A stretch of DNA of 34,132 nt. Source: Geosiphon pyriformis. Taxonomy: Eukaryota; Glomeromycota; Glomeromycetes; Archaeosporales; Geosiphonaceae. Both the position numbers and the translations under genes were made by a program. The stretch lies in NCBI GenBank assembly GCA_016748015.1, contig JAAOMT010000503.1, positions 616,331 to 650,462 on the forward strand, read 5' to 3'. Under the pieces are notes generated by a model that saw nothing but the letters and a program-made list of their open reading frames with translations, had not been told where the DNA came from and ran no database searches. Below, one piece after another: positions 10,304 through 18,965 of this stretch. Within the stretch, counting starts at the first letter, position 1, and each line of letters begins with the position of its first letter.

Positions 10304-10322
10304 CCTCACAGGGAGCACTAAA
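10303..10322 (-). promoter_or_regulatory. Primer-binding site (A2)
   Basis: The minus strand reads TTTAGTGCTCCCTGTGAGG directly after the 5' LTR. Element B has TTTGGTGCTC at the same place, so TAG is probably a decayed TGG, the complement of a tRNA CCA end. I cannot name the tRNA from memory. Confidence 0.6.
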
Positions 10323-10777
10323 TATTACAGATGATTATTTGGGGTCTCAAGTCAAATAACAAATCTGTAACTTGGTGCTTAGTTGGTACTTGGGTGTTGA
10401 TATCTGAAGGTTTTGTTGTGGAGTTCTTTGTATAATAAACAGAGATTCAATTATTGTCTTTTTCGTAACCTTTCAGAATTGCAATTTCATTGAATTTCTT
10501 TCTCAGTATGGTGGCCAGTAATTTTGGCAGAGATGCTCTTCTGGTAAGCTATCCTTAAATTTTCAATTCCTATACCCTTCTTTTGGGGTCTTTTACCAGG
10601 CTATCTTTGACATTAATAACTTAGTGCTTAATTCTTTAATCAATTAGTAAAACAAAGAAATGAAAACATAAAAGAAATAAAAGAAAATAAAGAAATAAAC
10701 AAAAGCAATTGCAAGTTAGTATTCCATTAATAGCCATGATCAAAAGCTATTGTTCCAGCATGATTAAGTATTAATTA

Positions 10778-10800
10778 CTATCAACATAAAATGTTGATAG
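10778..10800 (-). other. Conserved LTR hairpin (A2)
   Basis: Perfect 9-bp arms CTATCAACA and TGTTGATAG enclose a 5-nt loop TAAAA. The A1 LTR has the same hairpin at 2633-2655 with one arm change. It lies between the probable polyadenylation signal and the LTR end. Confidence 0.6.
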
Positions 10801-10913
10801 TGGAGAGTGGTTTTGGATGGTAAATAGTTATTTATTTAATATTTTTGAATAGAAGGTTGCTTAGATCAAATCTAAACTGAGAGGTCTGTTCTTTTTTACT
10901 TCTAATGCTATCA

Positions 10914-10923
10914 CTATATATAC
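10914..10923 (-). promoter_or_regulatory. LTR TATA box (A2)
   Basis: The minus strand reads GTATATATAG, the same box as in A1, about 30 bp downstream of the palindrome array in the sense direction. Confidence 0.6.
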
Positions 10924-10949
10924 ATAATTGATGTTCTACAAGATCATTC

Positions 10950-11089
10950 ACATTTCTGAGTAATGTGCTATGATTTCTTGAGCAATGCTTACATTGCTGA
11001 ATGATGTGCTCTAATTTTTAACATCACTCTACATTGCTGAGCAATGTGCCATGATTTCTGACATTGCTTCACATTGCTGAGCAATATGC
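10950..11089 (-). repeat. 40-bp-period ACATTGCTGAGCAATGT palindrome array (U3)
   Basis: Units begin at 10950, 10991, 11031 and 11071. The best unit (11031-11047) has perfect 8-bp arms ACATTGCT and AGCAATGT around a single G. Half units (TTGAGCAATGCT, TGACATTGCTTC) lie between. The array occupies the same slot as the unrelated GGAATC array of A1. Confidence 0.88.
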
Positions 11090-11156
11090 TTACGTGCTAA
11101 ATACTATTTTTTCATTGGTCTGCTATTTTCTATATCTGTTTTTTTTATAAGTAACA

Positions 11157-11750
11157 GTGTCTACTTGAAGAGTACACTCTGGTCTGACTCATTCTTCCTT
11201 GGATATCTTGTAGTTGTTGTTTACTTGTATCTCTAACATTTTGGTTAATACTGCTTTATGTAAGGGCTTTGTCTTCAGAAATTGGTTTCATGAATCTGTT
11301 TCCATTTTTACAAACTCCAAAATAGTGGGTCAAAATATTGTAGCCTTTGTGTACGAGTTCAGTTTTGCATTTTGGAAAAACATCTAGTTGGTTTGTGTCA
11401 AGCACCACATATTTATGGAAAAAAATAGGCTTATTCTGTGTGATGGATCTGTTTTTTTTCCAACTTCTGGGCTTTCTTTGGTGCTTTCAATTGGTATGGC
11501 TGGGTTATTGGGTATTTTTGAGACATTTGGTGTTGGTTTCAGGCTTCGTAAGCCCTGTTTATTCTTCTTAGGTATAGGTGATGTGGTTTCTGTTTATATA
11601 GATGTTTAGTGTTATTTTGATTGGTCTGAGTGGCTGGTTATGTGTAGAAAGTACATGATTCATATCTAGTTTAGATCATTTATATGATGTATAGTGCTAG
11701 GTAGTGTTTGAACTTCACTCATTAATAAATAAATAAATAAATAAAAAATT
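11157..11750 (+). pseudogene. LINE ORF2 C-terminus, 3' UTR and tail
   Basis: This is the 3' end of a plus-strand LINE cut on its left by A2. The frame reads QNIVAFVYEFSFAFW, LVCVKHHIFMEKNRLILCDG, FRLRKPCLFFLGIGD and VVSVYIDV-stop (11609), closely matching 17598-18008 of the minus-strand LINE (LVCVKHCACMEKSRMIL, NLVSVHIGV-stop). A TAG near 11384 replaces the Trp of VWLVCVKH. The 3' UTR shares the block GTGGCTGGTTATGTGTAG and CATGATT with the other LINE copies. It ends in an (AATA)n run at 11721-11750, the expected LINE tail. No catalytic domain is left. Confidence 0.88.
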
Positions 11751-12103
11751 TGAAATTTAATTATTAAAATTTATTTATTTTTGGTTATTTTAAGTTTAAA
11801 AATCTTAATAAACCAAAAAAATAATTTTTAATTAAGATTATTTTTAAATTATTAAAATTTTAATTTTTTGTTTTATTTTGTTTTGTTTTATTTTATTTTA
11901 TTAATTATTAAAAAAATATTGTTTATAAAACAAGTAATAATCTAAATATTTAAAAGTATAAAAACATATTATTAAAAGAATATTTATAAAAACCACAAAA
12001 AAAAAATTATTAAAAGTATAAAAATATAATAAAAATTTTTTTGTTAAATACATATAATAAAAAAATTAATTATAACAATTTTGTTATTAATAATTTATAG
12101 TAA
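11751..12103. other. AT-rich spacer
   Basis: This stretch is very rich in A and T and made of homopolymer runs and ATTAAAA-like words. I see no ORF, repeat unit or element end in it. It separates the tail of the plus-strand LINE from the tail of the Gag-only element and may be original host spacer. Confidence 0.6.
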
Positions 12104-14400
12104 TTTTTTATTTTATTAAAGTTTAATGAATAAGACCCAAAAGCTACCTAGAACAATATATCAAAGAATCAATTTAAACTAGGTGTTAATCATGCATTTT
12201 CTACATGTGACCAGCCATTCGGACCAGTCAAAAACACACTATATTGATGCTACAGAAGAAAACTTACCCAAAGATGACATCTTTTAAATAATAGAAAACA
12301 AAGTTGCACTGCAAGAAACCAAACTAACTAGCCACTTAGCAGTTTTAAAGAAATCAGTTTTAACATCAACAGACTTATGCTTCCAAAAAGACATTAAGTT
12401 AGAAAACACCTCATCACCCACAGCAGGCAGAAGCTCTGAATCACCAGACATATTAATGTTCTTCATGCAGTATTCTTTTTTCAAAGAAACCACTTTCTTC
12501 CCCAACTTACTAATAGTTCTACTAAAGGAACCCATATGCACCAAAACTTCATTGACTCTAAAACCAAGAGCATTACTTGAAACCAAATCATCATTAATAA
12601 ACTGTTCAAAAATTGTAACCAGAGAGCCAATAGGCTTAACAATAGACTCAATCAAAGCAGAAAGCTTAGTCAAATCAGATTTCAAAGAGAACAGTCAGAA
12701 TAGCACCAAAAGATTACCAACAACAACTGGAGAAAAAACAAGAGATGACAAAGGTAGAAATCCAGAGAAGCCCAAAGAAGCAAAAGTCTTGGCATAAAAC
12801 TTAGGACCAACAAAGCATGGTGTAAATACCTTGGAAAACTTGGAAGGGGAAGATGAAGAAATCTTACAGTCTGCAGCCAGATGGCCCAGTTCTTGACACT
12901 TAAAACAATGCTGACAACCAAGAGTTTTTCACCAAATATAGCATTTTCTTAATGTATCAGTTTTGACAATAGCAGAGTTCAAATCAGCTTGGGAGCCAAA
13001 TATGACCAAAGCAAATTGGAAACAACAACCAGACTCAAGAGAACAAGAGATAAAACATGTTCGATCACCAACTTAAGAAATCATATTACTAATTTTAAAA
13101 GCTGTGCATCCAGAAAAAAGATTGACCAACTTGGCCTTAAACTTATCATGAGACAAAATAGTCTTATTTTGATTCACCAGAGAAAAGATTCCAACACTAT
13201 CCTTGCCTACCAAAACTAACCAATGATTCAAAGCAAACACAGCAGAGTCCAACTTTTCAAAATAAACTACTACATATTGCCAAATGCCAACAGACTTCAG
13301 CACAACACAAGTAACACTACCAAACACACTGAGAGCCATCTTAATGTCAGCAGCAGACACACCCAAGGGCACATCATACAGCACAACAGCAGCAAAAGGA
13401 GAACCAGACTCAGAAATTACCAAAGACTTGGCAATTTTGAGGGTGGCCAAATGTACAGAGCTTGTAAGCTCAATCAAGAATACAGCTTCCAAAGACACTT
13501 GAGAAGCAAACTCTATATAAAACAGTTTCACATTGTCTTTTAATACTGACTTTACATCCAAAAAACCATGTACTGACTGAAAAACAGCTTTAACATGAGC
13601 CAATTTGATCTTAAAAATAGCACCAGACACCAGAGTGAAGACCACCCACTCAGCAAATCTTTAATAACTAGTAATAGTTTTCCAAGCACCATCAGAAGTA
13701 GCACCAGAAACTAGAGGAAGAAATAATTCAGTTTCCATTTGATCAGCTCAGTTTTTAAGAACAGATGACCCAACAGAAGAAGATTGTTTTGATTTTAAAA
13801 CTGGTGATAATCTACTGGAAGACACCACATTTGGCAACACAGCCAGTAGTTAATCTTGGTCTATCTTGGATAACATGCCAAATAATGCTATGGAGATTTT
13901 ATCTAAGATCTTATTGGAAACCACAAAGGGGTTTGATGTAACAATAGTAGAAACAAGCAACTGCCTCCACTTTTCTGAACTTTTGGTTTTTTTGATCATT
14001 TTTTTTGAAGAGGAGGTGCTAGTAGCATCAGATGTAGAAATTATAGAAGGAAAGACCAGCTTGTTAACTGATCTATTATTAAACACTTTTGAGCTCTTAG
14101 TAGGGGTGGAGGCAACACTGGGGCTAACCCAAGTGTGTCTCTTTGAGGGAACTTTGACTGATGAAAAACCAGCCAAAGATGAGAAAGTTGCTTCAATGGC
14201 TACCAAAGGCAGCTTATCACGATTACTGAATAAAGGAAAGGCTTCTAAAACGTTTTGCCTAGTTGCTTCTACAACAGAGAGGGCTCCTTTGGTTGAAATT
14301 TTATTAGATATCTCAGAACAGATATCAGATGCAGTATTTTTATTCTTTGCTCTAATCATGGTCATAAAATTAAGGAGACAAAGAGTTTTTTAATAATTTT
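12104..14400 (-). mobile_element. Gag-only, ORF2-less LINE relative
   Basis: One Gag-like ORF (12284-14365) is followed at once by a 3' UTR (about 12120-12270) that matches those of the LINEs at 11600-11740 and 17470-17600, including the block CATGCATTTTCTACATGTG. An A/T-rich tail ends it near 12104. No endonuclease, RT or RNase H sequence lies between the ORF and the 3' UTR. It looks like a non-autonomous element that could borrow the LINE RT through the shared 3' end. The 5' end is placed roughly; I see no clear target duplication. Confidence 0.65.
12284..14365 (-). pseudogene. Gag-like RNA-binding protein with RRM-like region and CCHC knuckle
   Basis: The start at 14365 is an ATG (MTMIRAKNKN), with a second ATG two codons on. 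An N-terminal Ser/Thr/Lys-rich region is followed by an RRM-like segment (SPFAAVVLYDVPLGVSAAD, then IWQYVVVYFEKLDSAVFAL, about 13410-13225). A second such region may follow. The zinc knuckle CFKCQELGHLAADC (near 12905-12860) is a perfect CX2CX4HX4C. The C-terminal 200 residues look coiled-coil (LTKLSALIESIVKPIGSL). A few stops interrupt an otherwise long frame, for example near 13850, 13660 and 13070. It probably coats element RNA, as LINE ORF1 proteins do. It differs clearly from ORF1 of the nearby LINEs. Confidence 0.75.
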
Positions 14401-14599
14401 AATAATTTTTATAGTAATAATCTATTAATTAAAATATTATTTAATTAAAAAACTATCTGTATTTTGTTAAGAGTTAATAAAATTTACCAAAAAAAAGTTT
14501 AAATTATTAAATAATTTATTAATACTAATAGACAAGAATTATTAATTAAAATTTTAATAAAAATTAAAATAAATACCCAAATTTATCAAAAATAATTTG
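14401..14599. other. AT-rich spacer between head-to-head elements
   Basis: It is almost pure A and T, made of TTAATAATTTT and ATTAAAA words, with no ORF. It lies between the 5' ends of the minus-strand Gag-only element and the plus-strand LINE. Part of it may be 5' UTR of either element. Confidence 0.5.
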
Positions 14600-14749
14600 T
14601 TTTAAAACTTTTTTTTCTCTTATTCTCTAATAATTTCTTAAAGAGCATTTTTTTCAATTAAAAAGTTTTTTGTTTTTTGTTATTTCTTGTAAATATTTCT
14701 CAATCAAATAATCCTTGTAGTAAATCTGGCTGCTGCTTCAGGTAGTGTT

Positions 14750-16577
14750 ATGTCCAAGAAAAAAGTGCTCAAGAGAGTTCTTCATGGTCCTATTGGAGAT
14801 TCTTTTTTTCAAAAAAAAAAGGTTTCTGTTGATAATGTCAAGCATTCTGGGAATGAAAAGAATATCTTTTTAGTTAAATCTGATCCTGATAGTGGTGTAT
14901 ATTCGGATATGGACAGTATGTCTGGAGATAGTAATAATGAGGATGTTTTTCTTGGTATTGACAATAATTCTCTTTTTGGTTCAGTGGCAAACATTTCTAA
15001 AGCTAAAAAAGTTAATATTGGCCTGGTTTGTGGCTCCTTTTTTGGCTTAATTGATTATGGCATGAATAAAAATAATGGGTCTTTTCCTCTTTCTCATAAA
15101 ATTTTTCTTGACAGAAAGTGGGTTGACCTGAAAATTAATCAAAACTCAAGTTGAAGTATCTATTAATAAGTCTTTTGCTCTTGATATTAATCTTAGTACT
15201 GTGAAAGGGAAATCAGCAACAGCAAAAACTTAATTCATCAGAAAAATTTTTTCTTCAGTCAATGGTTTTGGGGGGGCCACTACTCTTTTAAAATTTAAGA
15301 GAATTATCCGATTAATGTTTACTTCTGAGAAAAGCATGATTAAGGCTGTATTATTGACCAGAAAAAAAGGGATCAACATGAACAGTGATATTAAAAAACA
15401 AGAAATGAGGTCAGATTGGGCTGTAGTAATCAAGAAAATTTTTATGGATACATCTAAAAACATGATCATTGCTGCAGTATCCAAATTTGGGAAAATTAAG
15501 TTAATCAAGATTCAATTAATTGAAATGTGGCAAAAAACTGTGGTGAAATTTGCCAAATTGGGACAGACAGAGCAATTAGCATCGAGATGGTTATTTCTTA
15601 TTGAAAAAAACTCAGTATATGTGATTATGACCATAAAAAATCAGGATACTTGAATGTCTAGGAATTGCTTTAGGATGCTTTTGTTTACTTTGCTGGTGGG
15701 AACAACTATGTATGATCTTGGTACTCTTTTGAAAGAAGCTGGTGGGAAAACTTGTGTAATCAATTGTTCACTGGAGACCAACAATCAGACTTGTTACACC
15801 ATTATTGATTTTGAATCTGAAAATGAGCTTGAATCTGCATTTTGTACTGAGCTGATTTTTGGTGGCATAAGACTTTCTTGGACTAGGTTGGACTTGGTTT
15901 GGTGTGAAAAGTGTGAGAAGTTTGGATATTCAGCTTTGAAATGTGATGCTTCTGACACTTTGGTGTCTGTTCTTTCTAAGAAAAATTTTAAAAAGAATGC
16001 TTTTGATGTGAGTTATCTTTAGTTGGCCAAATTGTATGTCAAGAAAAATGTTCTTATCTCTTGTCCTGCTGCTTTTGGTGGCAAGTTATGGGCTTAAGTA
16101 GTCTCTTTTGTATTTTTTTCTAGTGGTCTTTAGTTTGATTCTGGTTCTGGTTCTGGTTTTTTTTCTTCAAGTGTCTCAGGTTTTGGTGGTGGCTCTTCTC
16201 TTGTCTTGACCAATAATTCATCTTTAAATGCTTATTTAGCTTCTTTAAAATGTTCTTTAAAGCTTTTGAGTGATCAGGTTTCTGGCATTGTATGCAAGAT
16301 TAGTGGCATAGAATTGGTGCTTTTGGTCTCCCATCTTTCTTTTAATCATTCAGTTGTCCCAATAAATGTCAACTTGGATTTGAATTTGGATATGGTTTTG
16401 AATGGTTTTGTGGTAGTGCCAACACCTCCCTCTGTTGTTCCAGCTCTGGGCCTTAGTAGTTTAAGAATTTTAATAACTAAAATGAGCTGTTTGAAGTCCA
16501 AGTTGGTGGCTCTTGAAGCCTTAATCAGTTTAGTTTTGACAAAGTTAGATTATTTGTGTGCTAACTTGGGTTCTTAG
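14750..16577 (+). pseudogene. LINE ORF1, Gag-like RNA-binding protein (plus strand)
   Basis: The ATG at 14750 opens MSKKKVLKRVLHGPIGDSFF, matching the minus-strand LINE start at 24130. An acidic/basic N-terminal region leads to two RRM-like stretches: WAVVIKKIFMDTSKNMIIA with MWQKTVVKFAKL (15415-15560), and LLFTLLVGTTMYD with GGKTCVIN (15675-15770). A knuckle-like CEKCEKFGYSALKC follows (15904-15945); the usual His is Tyr. The C-terminus is Ser/Leu-rich and coiled-coil-like. One extra base near 15138 shifts the frame, and stops occur at 15230, 15651 and 16020. B interrupts the end of the ORF. It would bind LINE RNA; this copy is dead. Confidence 0.8.
16574..16577. repeat. Target-site duplication of element B, left
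   Basis: TTAG here faces TTGG at 33283-33286, one G-to-A change apart. Removing the element and one copy restores a gap-free 33-bp match in length with the intact LINE around 22290-22330. Confidence 0.55.
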
Positions 16578-17468
16578 TATTACTGAAGGTTTTTGGTTTC
16601 TTTTCTTGAATGTTGTTAATGTTGATTTACTGTAAATTTACGTTTCTAGGAAGTAGTTGGACTTCCAATAACTGAATTTATTTTCAAATTATCTCCTATA
16701 ATTTGAACTGCTGAACTTATAAGTGAAATAGCCAATTCCTTGCCAGTTACTTTATGTAGTTATGTTGTAGTAAATATCAATTCTTTCCCAGAAATTGCTC
16801 ATTTGGAAGCTCACTAAAAATGTGTAATTACTTTGCTGTGAAAGTCAACTCTTTTACATGAATCTTGTCTGTAAGCTACTCAATTGATTATGATAAGAAA
16901 AAAAATAAAAAATAAAAGAAATGTAAAAGAAATAAAATTCTGTCAAGGGAAATGTTTTCTATTCAGGCCTGGAGTCACTAACAGTTTATTGAAATTGGTA
17001 GCTAATCAATTTCAAAACGTTGGTTGTGTTGAGGGAATTTCAAGTGTAATAATTTAAGAATTTGGTTTTCAAATATTTAATTTTTATTTGATTTTGTAAA
17101 AGGTAATTTGTTTCAATTAAGATATCTAAAGTAAGATACTATGATAAGATACTATGAGAAGATACATTTTCTTGAAGAAAGAAGCTTTTCTTTTATACAA
17201 CTTGTTGTAGTACTATTTTTTAAACTTGCACTTTTCTCTTTTCTTCAATTTGGATAAACTAAAAATATATTTCGGCTAATTTACAAGTTATTTCACTGAA
17301 CTATTGATTATTTCAGCAAATTTTGACTATGTTAAATGGTTCAGGATATTGTGTAATTTGATCATCTTAATTTCTAGAGTACAAATTGGATTATTGATTG
17401 AGTAATGATATTTGATAATTTGATTAAATAATAAGTGATAATCAAAATAATAATAATATATGCTAATT
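16578..17468 (-). mobile_element. 3' LTR of B, first segment
   Basis: It begins TATTACTGAAGG where the 5' LTR has TGTTACTAGAGG and runs co-linear with 32310-33220. It lacks about 20 bp that the 5' LTR has in the repeat array. It breaks at TGCTAATT (17468), where the LINE was inserted; the rest of the LTR is 24300-24360. A TATA box (minus strand) lies at 17191-17197. Confidence 0.9.
17461..17468. repeat. LINE target-site duplication, left
   Basis: TGCTAATT here is repeated at 24292-24299, on the other side of the LINE. In the intact LTR the word occurs once at this place. The left copy is followed by a T-run, the complement of the LINE A-tail. Confidence 0.85.
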
Positions 17469-17597
17469 TTTTTTTATTTCATTTACAAGCAAGATCCAAA
17501 CACTATCTAGTACAATAAATTAACTAACTAATCTAAACTAAGCATGAATCATGCATTTTCTACACGTGACCAGCTCCTCGAGCCAATTAGGACCACA

Positions 17598-18380
17598 CTA
17601 AACACCTATATGTACTGAAACTAAGTTTCCAACATCTGAGAAAAACAAACAAGACTTACGAAAACCAAAACTAATACCAATTGTCTCAACAACACCCAGC
17701 AACTTAACAACATCTGTAGAAAGCATTGCAGGCAGTCTTGAGACTGAAACTAAAGCCAAATCATCACTAAGTATCATTCTACTCTTCTCCATGCAAGCAC
17801 AATGCTTAACACAAACCAACCAAACCTCATTCCTAAAGGCAAGATTTAAGTTACTCACAAATTTCACAACCTTTTGACCAGCTATTTTGGTGCCTCCAAA
17901 GACAGACACAGCTTCTCGAAGCCATTCTTTAAAGACAAAGCTCTTGCAAAGAGCTGTGCAAACTGCATCACTTAAAACACAGGAAAATAAAAATTGAGAT
18001 ATGCTCAAAGAGGAGACGAAAAGACCAGAAAGATGACCTTAGGCAACAGTGTAAGCCTCCAACAGACGACAATGAGTAGAATTATCTACTACACAAAAAA
18101 GGCATAGTCAGAAACTTCAACCTCATCACAATATAAACACAGCACACTGAGATAACATTTGTTATACAATCGCTTCTGTACAGTAATTGGCAGCCAATGG
18201 TGTAGAGCTTTCATGAAATATGTGCAAACACCAGCTGTGGATTTATTAGTAAAGCCAGCAGTTATGTGCAAGTCTGGATGCCACACCAATAATGAGCTAA
18301 ACCAATCAACATCTGAATGCAGACTGCTATCCAAAACTCAAGAACCCAAACCAACCTCCCAGCATGCTTGATAAACAGAC
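17598..18380 (-). pseudogene. LINE ORF2 C-terminal region
   Basis: After RNase H the ORF continues through VLDSSLHSDVDWFSSLL, GVCTYFMKALHHWLPITVQ and CLYCDEVEVSDYAFFV. The last looks like the C-terminal zinc motif seen in many LINEs, but a His is now Tyr and the last Cys seems lost (two stops follow at about 18087-18092). The frame then resumes to SVHIGV-stop at 17598. The role is unknown; in LINEs such C-termini help bind nucleic acid. The same C-terminus is present at 11290-11609 on the other strand. Confidence 0.7.
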
Positions 18381-18389
18381 TGAAAGACC

Positions 18390-18965
18390 TTTTAAACAAA
18401 ATGTCTAGAATTACCAGAGACAACATTCCTATCAGCTAAAATATAACATTCCTTTACATGCAGAATAAGACACCAAGGAGAAAAAGAAGCTGCATCAGCA
18501 AATACATCAGCATATTCATTGCCCATAACACCTGAATAGCCTTGTATTTTGTGCCAGCAAACACTCAAATCCTTTTCTCTAATAATGTTCACAATATGCT
18601 GATGCTTAACCCAACAACAATTCCTAAAATCCGGATAAGCCACACCTAGTTTGGATTTACAAGCATTTAAGACAGCCTAACTGTCTGAATAGACATTAAC
18701 TGAGCTATTAGGAGGGACACATTCAAAAGCCAACACAATGGTCTGCAATTCAGCTAAAGTAAAAAACATTAAACCAAAAACTCTGACTCCCAAACCCAAG
18801 CTTATATTTTCAAAAAAAACTGCAGTACCAGCTCTCATGTCAATACTCTCTAAGCCTTTCAAAGATCCATCTGTATAAATAGAAAGGCTGTCAGTTTCAA
18901 GTTCCAGCAACTGATTATAAATCAGCCCAAACTCACTAGATTCTAAAATATCCAAATGCATAGTA
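18390..18965 (-). pseudogene. LINE ORF2 RNase H domain
   Basis: This domain would degrade the RNA strand of the RNA-DNA hybrid. The four acidic motifs are visible: SIYTDGSL (18885-18862), LAELQTIVLAFE (near 18750), NVYSDS (18690) and GNEYADVFADAA (near 18525-18490). A TAG after YSDS (near 18677) and one TGA later break it, but the catalytic residues themselves remain. Confidence 0.85.

Larger units (their letters stand above)
3137..11156 (-). mobile_element. Ty3/gypsy element A2 (5' LTR and most of internal region)
   Basis: Reading the minus strand from 11156, the order is 5' LTR, primer-binding site, Gag, protease, Cys-rich domain, dUTPase-like domain, RT, RNase H and integrase. RT before integrase identifies Ty3/gypsy. 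The frame is the same from Gag to the middle of the dUTPase, then shifts once (near 6062) and again at 3410, so the ancestral gag-pol was probably one long ORF. The 3' end is cut at 3136/3137 by A1. On the right the 5' LTR abuts LINE sequence at 11157, so A2 itself landed in a LINE. Confidence 0.9.
10323..11156 (-). mobile_element. 5' LTR of A2
   Basis: On the minus strand it starts TGTTACTTATAAAA (11156) and ends CTGTAATA (10323), next to the primer site. Its outer parts match the A1 LTR: the start, the TATA region, the CAAAAGCTATTGTTCCAGC block, the hairpin and the last 60 bp. The block upstream of TATA does not match; it has an unrelated palindrome array. It abuts LINE sequence at 11157. 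Confidence 0.85.
14600..16577 (+). mobile_element. LINE, 5' part (plus strand), split by element B
   Basis: The 5' UTR matches the start of the minus-strand LINE (shared blocks AAAGCATTTTTTT-like and CAATCAAATAATCCTT, then CTGGCTGCTGCTTCAGGTAG before ATG). It continues with ORF1 and is cut at 16577/16578 by the 3' LTR of B; the same LINE resumes at 33283. The uninterrupted minus-strand LINE (around 22290-22330) shows that the join is exact apart from a 4-bp duplication. Confidence 0.8.

Noticed and set aside
3137-10322. Many in-frame TAG, TAA and TGA codons could mean an altered genetic code.
   Set aside because: All three stops occur, at places where relatives have Gln, Arg or Trp, together with small frameshifts. 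This is what decay gives; no single stop is consistently read as one amino acid.
12284-14365. Gag-only ORF as part of a gypsy element.
   Set aside because: It has an RRM-like region, a LINE-type 3' UTR and an A/T-rich tail, and no LTR, primer site or polypurine tract nearby.
13866-14393. Long plus-strand open frame opposite the Gag-like ORF.
   Set aside because: It is the complement of a Ser/Thr/Lys-rich coding stretch and has no family resemblance. The minus strand carries the conserved domains downstream.
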